64,000 nt of DNA from Panopea generosa (GCA_029582155.1 CM055909.1:45948218-46012217), one strand, 5' to 3'. Positions 1 to 11,515 are shown, counted from the first letter of the stretch. Numbers and translations are program-made. The notes: a model not told the origin generated them from the sequence alone.

Positions 1-90
1 ATAACGAACGTGACAAAAAAAATGACAAAATGAGCATCATGACACCCATTCTAAGAATTCCTACCCCCTCTGCAGAGAAAGATATCTCTT
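1..90 (-). repeat. Interspersed repeat fragment, partner at 28930-29015
   Basis: The reverse complement of the first 90 bases matches 28930-29015. Both contain CTCTGCAGAGGGG followed by AATGGGTGTCATG and an AT-rich tail. The two pieces are therefore copies of one dispersed family. The copy is cut by the window edge, so its full length and class cannot be seen. Confidence 0.55.
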
Positions 91-204
91 GGAACTTTCT
101 CTGAATTTTAATTTATTCAAATTTAATAGTAAATCACATCAGATATTTTGACAGCAACAAAGACACAAATCTGGAAGCACAACGCCACCAGTTGCTTTTT
201 TTCA

Positions 205-620
205 ACTTGAAACAGAGTAATCTCCCTTGTCCTCTTGCGAGACACAGTGAAGACACATGTGAGTTTAATTGGTGTGAGACAAGGTAGTTATGTGATGGGA
301 ACTTATTATAAAACTTAAAACAAAATTTATCTAATGTAAAAGGGGCCAGAATTGTGTTTAAAATCTTAAAATGAGTTATCTCCCTTGCCCCATTGAGTGC
401 ACTTTGAGGTTGTAAAGTTTCATTGATTGATGTATGTCAAGCATAAAGTGTGATAGGACTTTCTCATCTAAAATGGCAACAATTCTGTTTAAAATATTTA
501 AAGAGAGTTATCTCCCTTATCCCATTTCGTGTCCTTTGTTGTTGTTATGAGGTCGTTATAAAACTTAAAAACAAATTTTCTTATACAAAAGGGTCCATAT
601 TGTCTAAAAATTTCCCTTAG
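205..620. repeat. Degenerate tandem repeat, three units of about 130-160 bp
   Basis: The phrase GTTATCTCCCTT (or GTAATCTCCCTT) recurs near 217, 374 and 507. Each is followed by a drifting copy of sequence with ATAAAACTTAAAA and an AAAAGGGGCC-like phrase. The reverse complement, AAGGGAGATAAC, resembles phrases common in molluscan interspersed repeats. No coding capacity is visible. Confidence 0.5.
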
Positions 621-1678
621 AGGGTCCTTGGGTGTCCTTTATGGTAATGAAGATATTAACTGAGATGATTCTGAGCTTACTAAAACATTAAGACGGTTAA
701 CCTTAAGGCGAGAACCAAGGACTTGTATAGAAGGATAGTACACTTGCATCTCCTGACAAAATAGCACTTGGAGGATTAATTATTTGGAAAATTAATAATT
801 CATAAATTTCAGGCAACCATTTTTTTGTAAATAAAATGTACATAAAATGTAAGTTTTAAGTAATCTTAGATTAGATATTAAGTTTGAAGTTTTCCTCATA
901 ATTTGTTGTTATCTTAGCTGAAGTATACAAATTTTGAAATCAGAAGTACTTCAACAAACATAAACACAAATTTCTGGGAATGATATTGTTTTAAAGAAAA
1001 TTTCATTCTACAATGTAAGAATTTGCATTCCTGAAATGAATGAAAGTTAAGATAACTGAAAATAAGATATTGCGAGATTTTGCGTGAATATGCGAGCGTT
1101 CAAAAAAAATATCAATCATTTGCCTTTCCTTCTCTATATAATTCCTTGTCGAGAACAATAGCTAAAATCAAACTAAAACATGTAAAATAATGGCAGTAAG
1201 CAAACTTTGTTTGTAAAAAATTAACTAAAAACACAAAATGTATATAAATTATATCCTGCCTCTATGGTGACAAAGTCACATTGAGAAAATCCTTTCTACT
1301 AAATCAAGAGAAAAACATCTACACCTATAAATTCACCTACCCTCCAATTTTGAATCTATAAAAAAGTGTCTGGTAATCTAGTCTCAATTAAAAATATTAA
1401 CAAAGTGAGGCTGGGATGCGTTTAACTGACCTTCCCATGTAAAACGTTTCATTAACGCAAAGTATTACTGTCCAAAAATTGTCTGAAATCAATTTAAGTT
1501 TTTATAAAACTAGCAAAGTCATGCTCACTAGTTTTGAAAAAATGAGTAAACATTTTTTAAAAAAAAAATACAAATTGTTACTTTCCTGGAATTTTTTTCT
1601 ATCATTCCAATAAACATAGATAAAAATAAAACTGTGTTATAATTCAACCAAACACAACTACGATTATGCTAAATGTGA
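621..1678. other. AT-rich intergenic DNA, nothing recognised
   Basis: Long A and T runs, no open frame of interest and no clear repeat structure. Confidence 0.5.
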
Positions 1679-1776
1679 TATGCCCTTTCAAAATAGTAAA
1701 AATTAGAAATGTGCCGTTTCAAAACAGATAAAACTAGAAATGTGCCCTTTCAAAACAAATAAAACTAGAAATGTGC
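1679..1776. repeat. Short tandem repeat, three units of about 31 bp
   Basis: The unit reads TGTGCCCTTTCAAAACAAAT followed by AAAACTAGAAA. It is repeated about three times with a few substitutions and small indels, the first copy being the most diverged. Confidence 0.65.
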
Positions 1777-1894
1777 CTGTCGACACATGCCCTCGCTATT
1801 GAGCAGAAACAATTATTTAAGTAAAAATGGGCCATAAGTGAAACAAGTAACAAGTTCTTACCCCTGAGACAAATCAGTACTAAACATAAAACAT

Positions 1895-2012
1895 AGATAA
1901 AGTACCTTGCTCAAGAACACCCCACATAGCCGTGGCATTGGATTGAGCCCACTACCCCCTCATCTTGGATCCAAGGCTCTACCATTGAGCCATGCACTTT
2001 ACTCCAATGAGG
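1895..2012 (-). mobile_element. tRNA-derived SINE fragment (minus strand)
   Basis: Read on the minus strand, TGGCTCAATGGTAGAGC resembles a polymerase III A-box region and GGGCTCAATCC a B-box, at tRNA-like spacing. The segment ends with CTTGAGCAAGGTAC. It is too degenerate to be called a working tRNA gene and is read as a SINE head. Confidence 0.45.
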
Positions 2013-2257
2013 AGTAAGTTTATTAACAATAGTAAAGTGACCTCGGTTTATTTGCTGAATTCCTGTATCAGAATTTTTAACATTAGTTCCATTATCAGTT
2101 TGAAGGCGTTTCTAATCAACTTGGAACATTTTTCATCTGATCAATAAAACAGCAAAACCATACAATGTCAGGTTCAAGAGTGTGAACGTTTTCCGTGGAA
2201 TGATTTATTGCTAAAATATCTGTGACTGAATATTCTAGCTTTATATAATTCAAGATA

Positions 2258-2465
2258 ATCATTTCATTTATTGTTAATTTTGAGTTAAACACCAATTTCA
2301 ACATATAGCAGAATAAATATGGCATATCGAGATTTTCTGATGGTGGAAAACTGCAGAAAGAATTTTGGTAGAACCACAGCAATAAACTTTCTCGCAATAA
2401 TTGTTTTTACCAAACTGGGCCCTGACCTCCAACCTCACCAGTGAGAGATTAATGAGAGAGCATCT
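2258..2465 (-). mobile_element. Degenerate copy of the Leu-type SINE (minus strand)
   Basis: The layout matches the better copies at 3005-3180 and 11034-11275. A stretch like TTTCAACATATAGCAG is followed by GGCATATCGAGATTTTCTG, then AACCACAGCAATAA, then CCTCACCAGTGAGAG. On the minus strand this is a tRNA-like head followed by the shared SINE body. Confidence 0.4.
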
Positions 2466-2469
2466 TCAA

Positions 2470-2965
2470 CTATTCAGCCACAGAAGACACAGGGAGTTTA
2501 CCTTACAAGAATGTTTATTCTTCAAATGTATAGAAGGATAAAAGAATAAAAGAAGAAGTGAAAGCAAAAATAAAATGAAAATCTAAAACCACATGATCTC
2601 TAAAATATTGAGATTGAGAGATGATAGTATCTTATTTACCAAGCACAGCATAAATCTAGCTATTTTCAATTCTCTCAATATAATAATTGTTTGAGTCTCT
2701 TTTCAATCATTTCATGCTACTTATGCTAGAAACAAAATGCAAATTTCATATCAGTTGCTAGAGCCATTTAAACTTACTGTCTGACATTTCTGTTGGGCTT
2801 GGCTTCAGAATAATTAAAATAAAAATATGTTAAACTCTATCAGTATTACCATTTTCTTAAATGAGAACTATGATTAATGAAAAAGTCTGAAATTTAAATC
2901 TAAATTTGTTAATAAACTTCGGAACCGAAGGTCCCAGTATCTTGAAAAAAGTTTTGTTGTTTTCA
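2470..2965. other. AT-rich DNA without visible genes
   Basis: No recognisable coding or structural feature was found. Confidence 0.4.
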
Positions 2966-3180
2966 ACGGTATTTAACACCATTTTCAACACATATATGGT
3001 GGAATGAACTATCCTTCAACCGTTCTTCCGCAAGTAATTGGTAAATTTGTTTGGATCAAGTGGGATTCGAACCTGCAACCTCAACAGTGAGAGGCCAGTG
3101 ATCTTAAGATGGCGCCTTAATACCACTTGGTCATAGGTGGCCTTCTTCAACTCGACTGTATGATTAAAAATTTTGAGTCT
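2966..3180 (-). mobile_element. tRNA(Leu/Ser)-type SINE (minus strand)
   Basis: On the minus strand the head reads ATGACCAAGTGG (A-box-like), GGCGCCATCTTAAGATCACT (anticodon arm region) and GCAGGTTCGAATCCC (B-box). The CTCTCACTGTTGAGG stretch before the B-box fits the long variable arm of a Leu or Ser tRNA. A body with TTACTTGCGGAAGAACGG and a tail with GTTGAAAATGGTGTTAAA follow. The same architecture recurs at least eight more times in this window, so this is a dispersed SINE family and not a functional tRNA gene. Confidence 0.65.
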
Positions 3181-3434
3181 GAATGAGGTTAAACACATAA
3201 CAGGTTGTACATTGCAGCCAGATTTATTAGTGGAGAACGATATTGGACTTTTGTACGTAAATATGAGAAGAATGATCGTCCTTCAGCAAATAACTAGATT
3301 TTTTTTTTAATGAACTGGGCAGTGTTTAGGTAAAGCCTGATGTTTGAGCTTACGGAATCCAAATATATTTTGGCAAAGTAAGTTCAGCTCAGCGTTTATA
3401 TGAAGCGTACGTTTCCTGCGTAGAAACAAAGTAC

Positions 3435-3545
3435 CAAGCATTTTTTTTTTTGAAAGGTCATCATGATCAAGTCGAGCTGGGGATCGAAACCGCAAACTCT
3501 AGAGTGAGTGACCAACACTCTATTCACTGCACTATTGCCCCGTTT
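3435..3545 (-). mobile_element. tRNA-like SINE head (minus strand), second type
   Basis: Minus-strand reading gives GGGGCAATAGTGCAGTGAAT (A-box region) and GCGGTTTCGATCCCC (B-box). A related head occurs on the plus strand near 44065-44140 (GGGCATTAGTGCAGTGAATG). It is probably a SINE relic. Confidence 0.45.
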
Positions 3546-3549
3546 CAAT

Positions 3550-4274
3550 GTTTGAGCTTGTGATTGTACTCAATTTTTTTCCAAGATACTTAGGGCCAGA
3601 GTTAAATAAATTTGGAATGTGAAGAGAAAAATCATCTATTTATAAAACCATCTATATCTAATAAAAGCAAAAAGTAAAAATTCTACACGACTTTGCAAAT
3701 AAAACATACACAATTTCTTTTAACATATAAGCTTCGTACTTCTGCTGTCAATTAATTAAAACAAATTAACAAATTAATATACATCCATTAAATATAAAGA
3801 TAAGACAAGTCACCCTGTTTTTGATACAAAAACGACTAAATGGATAGAGTGAGACACATGCAACAAAACGAGATACAATCTTTGCACAACTATGTTGGCC
3901 GATTAATGCCATGCCATCATTATGCTGAGATGAGGAATTACTGATGGATGACACATTGAAAGCGAAAGGATGACAAATTTAAGTGTAGTTCTGTCGCAAT
4001 AAAATATTGTTTCGCCTTATATTTGTTGTTTGCCCTGAACAACAACTCATTTGTTTTCCTTTCCCCTTGCCTGAACATGGCACAAATAAGCCACCATACA
4101 TAACACAGCATAACAGATAAACAAAACCCTCGCGTATATAACAGTGAGTACATAAGTACCTAGAATTATGCCTCACTTCTAAAACAGTGTACAACAAATT
4201 CCTATCAGTTTGTCTATTTCCTATGGAACAATTACAGGGAATGTGTAAGGATAAAACGCTTAAAATGTCTGAAA
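3550..4274. other. AT-rich DNA, no supported gene
   Basis: Several short open frames occur by chance. None shows domain motifs or credible exon borders. Confidence 0.4.
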
Positions 4275-4275
4275 A

Positions 4276-5578
4276 AACAAGAGGGCCAAGATGGCCCTAT
4301 ATCGCTCAACTGACTGACCTTGATTCACCCAACATAAGTAGATTATATAATATATGTACGCTCAAAATTCCAGAAAGATGAGATGGGCAAGTAGTTAGAA
4401 TTTTTATTTGTTTTGACGATGTAACAGATGCGTAGAAGAGTTGAAACTTGGTAAAGGTTCACCCATGGTTCATGTCAGTGAAACTACATCAAAATCAGGT
4501 CAGTAGATTCTGACAAGAATGCTTTTGAAGTTTTTACTGTAGATGCTAAGTCTTCAAACTAAGATAAAAATCCAGTTCCAGCACAAAACTAACCTGTTAT
4601 GTTTGAGAACGGTTTCTAAAGCATCAGACTAAACTATTGTGCATGAAACAATCCTCAGTTCCAGCACAATCAATATTCCTATGAGTTTCAAACACAAGCC
4701 TTCCCAAAGTATATCACTTGAAAGAATCTTTGTTGCAGTGCACTCTCCCCCAAAAACAATTAAGCTCCTCCAAGATTTCAATTACACTTTGACACTGAAA
4801 ATCTCAAGTAGACTGTTTGCTGTTATAAAACTAGCTAAAAATATGGTATTGCTTTATTATGAAGCAGTAAACCATTCCTGTCTGAACTGTGTGTGTGTGT
4901 AGTACTAAGGTTTTTAGTCCCTCCGCCAGGTTATCCCGGGGGCTTGTCCTGTCAGAACCATAGAAACTCTGACTTTTATATTCAGAAAAAAACACCTACT
5001 TTAAAATGGTTAATGATATTTGAATAATATTCAATTATAATTGTATCATTCATCTTTTTATGATGAATCATCTTTTAAAACATATATCTAGTATAATATT
5101 GTATAATAATAGCAAAAAAAAAAAAAGTTTATTTAAAGAGTTTATTACCTCTTCTTAAAATAATTTCTATATACAGACAAAACAGGGGAAGTAATTTGAA
5201 AAAAAAAAACTAACTCACCCCCTAGCTGCCATGTTTTTAGACGAATCAAGATGGCTTGAACAAACTTGGTAGAGAGTCACCCAAGGAAGATTTCTGTGAA
5301 ATTATTTTAAAATCGAGCTAGTAGTTTCTGACAAGACAAGAAGATTTTTTAAGTTTTTACTAATTAAACTTGCCCCGCCCCCTGGCGGCCATGTTTTTTT
5401 GATGAATCAAGCTTGGTAGAGGGTCACCCAAGGAACATTTCTGTGAAGTTATATCAAAATTGGCCCAGTGGTTTCAGAGCAGAAGTTGTTAGAAGCTAAA
5501 AGTTAACGACGGACGGCGGATGGCGGACACCAGGCGATCACAAAAGCTCACCTGTGAGCCTTCGGCTCAGGTGAGCTA
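4276..5578 (+). mobile_element. Hairpin-ended composite molluscan repeat, copy 1
   Basis: It begins with AACAAGAGGGCCAAGATGGC, a short hairpin (GGGCCAAGATGGCCC), followed by TATCGCTCA. It ends with a stronger hairpin, AGCTCACCTGTGAGCC facing GGCTCAGGTGAGCT. Near the 3' end, two units of about 150 bp carry GCCATGTTTTT, AATCAAG and GAGGGTCACCCAAGG. A stretch at about 4557-5170 is homologous to both arms of the palindrome at 46677-49262, so it looks like a second element nested in the first. Copy 2 (24523-25523) has the same nesting point. The transposition class is unknown. Confidence 0.65.
4557..5170 (+). mobile_element. Nested family-X segment inside the composite repeat
   Basis: It shares CAGTTCCAGCACAA, GTTTGAGAACGGTTTC, TGTGCATGAAACAATCCTCA, AGTCCCTCCGCCAGGTTATC and TTATATTCAG phrases with 48780-49262 and, inverted, with 46677-47200. 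An 87-codon open frame within it is matched by a diverged open frame in the inverted copy. Because the similarity covers non-coding parts as well, it is treated as repeat sequence and not as a gene. Confidence 0.6.
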
Positions 5579-6899
5579 CTAAAATAACTAAAAATGGATA
5601 AAAAGCATTGCATTATCATAAATAAATATAAACTTAACAGTTTAGTATGTCAAATCCACCAAAACTTGAAAAAATTGATATGTAAATTGGAGTGGTAAAC
5701 ATGATTATTTTTTTACTATGTATAATGAAACCAAAATGAAATTGAGTGTCTCATTTTATACAACTCAGAATATTTTGCCATTTCAAGCGGAAAATCTATT
5801 TTAGTCTAACTTAGATGTGTAGTAATCCAAGTTAGGAAAGTCCTTTTTAATATATAAATTTGGCTTGTTTAAATAAATACCTTTTTGGCAATACTGGGTC
5901 AGTGAGTAAATTTTAGGCATGGAATATTGGAAAAAATATTTTAAGCCAATTTAAATTTTTTGAAAAGTACTGATCAATATAAAGAAATTATTCTCTTCAA
6001 AAGGAGCATAAAACTTCTAGGTTACAATTTAAAGAAAATATGTGTAACAATAGTTTGTTTTAATAAATTCAATCCTTGAAATGATTCTATTTTTAAATCC
6101 AAATTAGTAAAATAAGATCAATGCAAAGTATGTTAAATGTTTTTAAAATCATAATAAATATAGAATAATATCAATTGAATTCATTAACCAAATCATTTCA
6201 ATGTTCAGCAATGAAATTTAATATTCATCGGGCAAGCAAGCTAATTTCAGTATAGGTAAGAAATTATATGAGATAGGAATACTCCATGTAACTTGTAACC
6301 GGCTTGATGTTGATATATTTTTTTCCTGGAAATTTTTCAATGGCTCGGTAAATAGGTCAACATCTACTGATAATCATGACATCTATGTAAATTGGTATGT
6401 ACCATTTCTTTTTTTCCTATCAGTAAAATAAACTTATTCTATTCATAGAGAAATCTCAAACATTTATCAAAAAGCATGGAATAAACTCTACGAGTGACAT
6501 GAATTCTTATCAAATAAATTCTTTAAATTATTATAATAAAATATTTACTCCAACAAAACAAAGAGCATCCTTAGGCTTTTCCATTTAATGTTCTAAAAAA
6601 TTTACCTTTTTTTTAAATGAACTTCATGTTTTACTACTCCATTAACATGAAAATAGTGTAAAGAAACAACATTTAAGCATTATCCATAGTTCTCTCATCA
6701 CTATATTAAATGGGAGATGAACTCAACAGCTTTTGTAATACTGTCACTTCAGAAATCATAATTTTATATATATACACACAATTTTAGTTAAAAAATACTT
6801 TTCAAAAATATCTAATCTTGATAAGAAATTTAGATAATACATATTGTTTTTATTAAAACTGTATAAACATATTTAATACCATGAAAAATATCATTTTGT
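5579..6899. other. AT-rich intergenic DNA
   Basis: Only scattered A/T runs were found. There is no repeat family or coding segment that can be supported. Confidence 0.45.
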
Positions 6900-7165
6900 A
6901 GTACACTAAGTGACAGTATATGTTGTACACAAACTGACGGTATATGTTGTACATATGTTGTACATAAACTGACAGTATATGTTGTACACATACTGATGGT
7001 ATATGTTGTACATAAACAGACAGTATATGTTGTACACAAACTGATGGTATATGTTGTACACAAACTGATGGTATATGTTGTACACAAACTGACAGTATAA
7101 TTATGTTTACACAAACTGACAGTATAAGTTGTACACAAAGTGATAGCATATGTTGTACACAAAGT
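6900..7165. repeat. 24-bp minisatellite, about 11 units
   Basis: The unit is ACAAACTGACAGTATATGTT plus GTAC, with some CATA and CTGATGG variants. Because 24 is a multiple of three, minus-strand frames stay open and encode repeats of eight residues (TTYTVSLC). This is a repeat artefact, not a gene. Confidence 0.85.
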
Positions 7166-7407
7166 AGTTTTTTATCTAGACCTGAATCATTCCCCTGTGT
7201 TGGCTGTTCCCACAAATGCTGATTTCAGAAGTGAAAAATATAACAAAATCAGTGTATTATTGCTGTCTGCAGATTCTATGATAAAAAGAAAGAATGTAAA
7301 AAAACAACAGCAATTTTTTTTATAAATTAATAATATAAGTACCCGGATAGTGAATTTTGACATTTTCACTTTGTAAAAGAATTTATAATTCTAAAATAAA
7401 GTTCTTA

Positions 7408-7555
7408 TTCTGTGAATATTCACATTTTAAAATCCATTTGACCACCATTTTTCTATGAATATTCATTTCAAAATCAATTAGGACCACTGTAATTCGATGA
7501 ATATTCATTTTACAACCAATTGTACCGCCTTTATTCTTAATATAAATATTCAATT
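7408..7555. repeat. Degenerate tandem repeat of about 44 bp, 3-4 units
   Basis: GAATATTCATTT or a close variant recurs about every 44 bp, each time followed by AAATC or ACCAAT-like sequence and a GGACCAC or GTACCGC phrase. The last unit is the most diverged. Confidence 0.5.
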
Positions 7556-7624
7556 GGTTTCAAGTTTTGTGTAAGATATTTTTGTAAATCAGCAAGTTGA
7601 GGAAACAGCAAGCTGACTATTTGT

Positions 7625-7776
7625 TACAGTTGACCTTTCATACATCATACAACAAATAATGCATTTAGATTTGACCTTTCATATAACAAATAATGCAGTT
7701 ATATTTGACCTTTCATACATCATACAACAAATAATGCATTTAGATTTGACCTTTCATACATCATACAACAAAAAAT
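7625..7776. repeat. 41-bp minisatellite, four units
   Basis: The unit is TTTGACCTTTCATACATCAT followed by ACAACAAATAATGCATTTAGA. One of the four units lacks the internal TACATCATACA part. Confidence 0.8.
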
Positions 7777-8631
7777 GCAGCAATAAAATAAATCTTTCTA
7801 TTTTATACAAAATGTATCGACTTCTAATCCTTGGATTGAAACAGTATTCAAAATAAATATATTAACTATATCAAGTTGAGCCAATTTATACAGTAACCTT
7901 GATGTGAGTATACCTAAGGTCACTACAAGGTCACCTAAACAAATCAATCTGAGTTCAAGTCATTCATTTCTGACCAACTTTAAACAAATTTAACCTCCAC
8001 CTCTTCTTCTGAATATGATTAATATCAAAACTAGTTTTTTACAATGCAATGAAATTTAAGACTTTTTAAAGTGAAATTTGATCAAACTTGATGTGTGGCT
8101 GTCTAAATGTTACTATTCTGTTTTTTTTCTATCTGACACAAAATTATATAAATTTTTCATGTGTTTAAGGTTTGGATAGAAAATTCTGTCCTGAGAAATA
8201 ACTGTTTTGCTTCCTGTAAAGATATACCAAGGGACTAAAATTTTTGTCTGAACCACAGACACAGTTCTTTTTCTTAAATTTGAATACCAAACACACTGAA
8301 TAATTATTCTGATTTAATTAGTCATTTTTTTTTTTTTTTTTTACAAAATTACTTTTATAATTTCATGTCCGGAAGGTGGGAATGAAGGTACATGGAGATA
8401 GACAATATGATGAAATTTCCGTATCCAAAAAAAACAAAAACACTTGGAAATAAGAAGTTTCTTACAATTAGTGGTCCCCCCCACCTGTGACTATTGTATA
8501 CAACCCACACAACTTAATGTACAACCCACGTCAAAGAGATCATTATTTACTATATTACACAAAATTCATTTTAAAACAAATGATTTCATAAATTAGTTAT
8601 ACTAAAACTATTCATACTGTTGGTCAACATT
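7777..8631. other. AT-rich DNA without visible genes
   Basis: It contains an 18-T run near 8325 but no open frame or repeat that can be supported. Confidence 0.4.
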
Positions 8632-8869
8632 CCTGGCAGCCAGCTGGACTTTCACTAAACATCTCAAACTGAATAATCTCAAATTATTCAAATGATTACT
8701 TAATCTCATTACACGTTAGATGATCACACATAACAGAATCATTAACAAATCTTTACTCATTGGTAAAGGAATAACATGCCAAATGATTGATGTAAATGTA
8801 GCGCTACACAAAATTGAGTTGAGGAAAATTCTCTAGTTGAGATGTTAAGTGAAACCTGGACCTGGCCTG
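8632..8869. mobile_element. MITE-like inverted repeat of about 240 bp
   Basis: The left end (CCTGGCAGCCAGCTGGACTT, then TCACTAAACATCTCAAACT) is matched by the reverse complement of the right end (CAGGCCAGGTCCAGGTTTCA, then CTTAACATCTCAACT). The arms of about 38 bp enclose about 160 bp of AT-rich DNA with no coding capacity. A non-autonomous DNA transposon is the simplest reading. No convincing target-site duplication is visible. Confidence 0.55.
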
Positions 8870-9156
8870 TTAAATGAGTTTATATTCAACATACTAAGTA
8901 TCGTAACTTTCTTTATATTTCTTCTTGCCTCTATCATGACTCTTCATTGATATTTCGTCTCACTGCCTTTATGAGTTCATGGATTGTCAAGATCAGCAAC
9001 ACAACACCATTTCCCTGAATTCCAAGACACTTGTATTCCACTTTGGCGAATTGCACAGAGATAACTTTCTAAGTTTCTAGGTCACTTAAATGTAGGAACT
9101 GTAGCACACAACACACAAACTGGAACATTTAACGTCCACGCTAATGACACTACAAT

Positions 9157-9388
9157 CACTTAATGTATATGGAGCCTTCACATGTCCATCATGTAATGTT
9201 TACCTCTAGAGTTAGCACTTAATGTATATGGAGCCTTCACATGTCCATCATGTAATGTTTACCTCTAGAGTTAGCACTTAATGTATATGGAGCCTTCACA
9301 TGTCCTTCATGTAATGTTTAACTCTAGAGTAAGCACTTAATGTATATGGAGCCTTCACATGTCCTTCATGTAATGTATACAGAGCCTG
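9157..9388. repeat. 59-bp minisatellite, four units
   Basis: CACTTAATGTATATGGAGCC starts at 9157, 9216, 9275 and 9334, an exact 59-bp step. The units are nearly identical, with CCATCATG changing to CCTTCATG in the last two, so the array is young. Confidence 0.9.
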
Positions 9389-9903
9389 CAAATAACTTAT
9401 ACAAAGCCCTTACATATATGCAGTCACCAGGTAATGTATATGGCTCGCGACATTTACACGCAGGTAAGTCTGCTTTTTTCATAAAGGTAACAATTTAACG
9501 ATGGATTAACAACAATGACGTAATTGTATATCTGTATCAAATTCTTGTATAAATTATAACAATTTAACAACATCGCCCCATGAGGTCAGCAATTCATTGT
9601 GCACTTCCATTCGGCTATAAATTGGCATCACATGATATCATACGTTTATCATATGACTTTTTTTTAAATGAGACACATGACACTGTGTAATCACCATGAC
9701 TCATGAACAGCAAGTTAAATGAGCAGTGCTAATAGTGACATGTGACATCTGCATGTCATGACATTGTCTGCGCCCCAGGTATGTGTATCCACTTCACAAA
9801 CCTATATATCAGTGCTGGCGTTACCATGATGGCATGCACGTATAGCAGCATTTATTTTACAGTTTGTTTTATCAGGTGTCCTGAATGTAGATGTCCTGAA
9901 CTA
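9389..9903. other. Unannotated flank of the nuclear-receptor exon relic
   Basis: The sequence is AT-rich. It would hold the 3' untranslated part or the next intron of a minus-strand gene if the neighbouring relic belongs to one. No exon with helix-12 motifs of a nuclear receptor is visible here. Confidence 0.3.
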
Positions 9904-10113
9904 CTACACAGCATCAACGCCTTCTTCCATCTGCATCATTGTTAGCATTTTCAAATGCTTGATACTTATGCTGCGTAAATCACTGAGTCTGACCAGTAAT
10001 TTGGCAAGACAGGTGCCACTGTGTAGACGTTTCTTCTTTTCATACTCCATGAGGGCATACGTAAATTTTCTGTATCTGCTCCACCTGGTCCTTATTGCCC
10101 AGTCCGTGGTGCT
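9904..10113 (-). pseudogene. Nuclear receptor ligand-binding domain exon, frameshifted
   Basis: After a good minus-strand splice acceptor (TATTCAG), the reading HHGLGNKDQVEQIQKIY resembles the helix 8-9 region of nuclear receptor ligand-binding domains (family pattern GL..., then VE.IQ..Y). About 55 bases into the exon the match moves to another frame: YALMEYEKKKRLHSG, then LAKLLVRLSDLRSI, then KHLKMLTMMQMEEG, ending at TAG. This second part resembles helices 10-11 (the KLL..L.DLRSI core seen in RXR-like and NR1 receptors). A single-base-scale frameshift therefore breaks the exon, and no helix 12 (AF-2) follows. It may be a pseudoexon, or an intact exon with an assembly error. No other receptor exon was recognised. 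The subfamily cannot be assigned. Confidence 0.5.
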
Positions 10114-10429
10114 CTGAATAATAAATAGTTTAAATTGATTAAAACTCTTACATGCATTAACATTACAAAGGTTTAAGAAAAAATATGCAAAATTCTATCC
10201 AGTAATCAATTTGTCACGTCTTGTGACAACTGACCTGACCCTGTCAATCAAACATGTCTGTAATCCAATCATTGATTGACATCTTTTACAGGACCGCCCT
10301 TTTCCTTAGACAAGTAAACACTACATTGTATTTACTTGGACATCAAGGTCATGTGCCCAGATCAACAGAAATAGGGCTCTCTCAGTTTGTATGCCAAGTA
10401 TGCTCAGAACTCTAGCAATTGCTCTCAAG

Positions 10430-10560
10430 TCTGTTTCCTTGGTAGAACCAGAACTGAATGTTGTTTTCGAGACTGGCCATTGGGGTTATGTCTCTAGGAT
10501 CAAACCCTTGACCTCTGGCGATAGCAGCTAACACTTGCTCAATCCACTCTACTAATGTTT
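10430..10560 (-). mobile_element. tRNA-derived SINE fragment (minus strand)
   Basis: On the minus strand, GTGGATTGAGCAAGTG is followed by CAAGGGTTTGATCC, a B-box-like element. It is degenerate, and the head is assigned only by B-box position. Confidence 0.35.
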
Positions 10561-10690
10561 TTCTTTAATCTGGATAGTACGCCTTCATTATAGGTCAAGA
10601 TGGGAGATCATCCAAGCTCATACTTGGATAACTAAAACAATCACTATAGGATTATTGAAGCTGAGATGACTTTGGCAGAAATGTTGGATG

Positions 10691-10925
10691 TTGGTAAATT
10701 ATTATGAATTTTACTTCCGAAGGGAAGAAAATATAATATGAATGTCTATATTAAAACTCTTTTATCAAATTTTCGGCTTATGCCTTTAACGTTTTAAAAA
10801 CTAAGTCATCATCTATCTTGTAAGGTAATTTCATTAGTTTTTAAAACGTTATTGCTATTTTCTGATGAAGACGTAAGCCATAAATTTGAAAAAAGAAGTT
10901 TAATATAGACATTGGTAAATTATTA
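10691..10925. mobile_element. Inverted repeat (10741-10913) bounded by 14-bp direct repeats
   Basis: AATGTCTATATTAAA at 10741 is matched by the inverted TTTAATATAGACATT ending at 10913. The inner arms (TCAAATTTTCGGCTTATG and CGTAAGCCATAAATTTGA) and the centre (AACGTTTTAAAAACTAA) also pair. TTGGTAAATTATTA occurs at 10691-10704 and again at 10912-10925, as a direct repeat around the inverted repeat. This could be a target duplication or chance in AT-rich DNA. Confidence 0.5.
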
Positions 10926-11033
10926 GTTTATATTTTAAAAGTATTTGTTTCCTATCCAAAATATACCCTATTATTATAAGTAGCCATGGGTTTTATTGTT
11001 TGGGATTGTGTTGTAATTTTATTTTTTACTGCT

Positions 11034-11275
11034 GAATGGGGGTTGAACGCCATTTTCAACCCATTTCATGTAATATAATTAAGGCATATCAAGATTTACT
11101 GGTGGAGGAAGACCTCAGAATGAATCAGAGTAGAACCACAATCCTGCTGCAAGTTAACTGGCTTACTTTCAGACACAAAGCTTTTGGAGCGAGCTGGACT
11201 GGAACCTAAGACTTTAGCGGTGAGAGGTAAGTGATCTTGAGATGGCGCCTTAGAGCACTCGGCCACGGAGGACCC
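11034..11275 (-). mobile_element. Leu-type SINE, well-preserved copy (minus strand)
   Basis: On the minus strand the head reads CCGTGGCCGAGTGCTCTAAG (tRNA-Leu/Ser A-box region), GGCGCCATCTCAAGATCACT and, where the B-box should be, TTAGGTTCCAGTCC. The body has AACTTGCAGCAGGATTGTGG, GAGGTCTTCCTCCACC and a tail ending in GGGTTGAAAATGGCGTTCAA. Its layout is the reference for the other copies. Confidence 0.65.
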
Positions 11276-11515
11276 TTTGTAATTTAATGAAATATCTTGT
11301 ATGAAATTGATTGGAATGGCTTTATATTGGTAAGTTGTTGTGTTATGTCTTGTCTTATTGCATTGCATCTAGAACTCTGCATATATTTATTGTAGAGCAA
11401 AGAAATCAGATTTCAAACTGTGGTAAAGTCATAAAAACACGATTTATATAATGTCATGAGACATAGCGTAGGGCAAAACACCTCCTGGACATAACACTTA
11501 ACCCTCATTTTTGTA

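Noticed and set aside
4639-4902. 87-codon frame with a homologous frame at 46783-46986
   Set aside because: The similarity extends well outside the frames and into the other arm of a palindrome, so it reflects repeat homology and not protein conservation.
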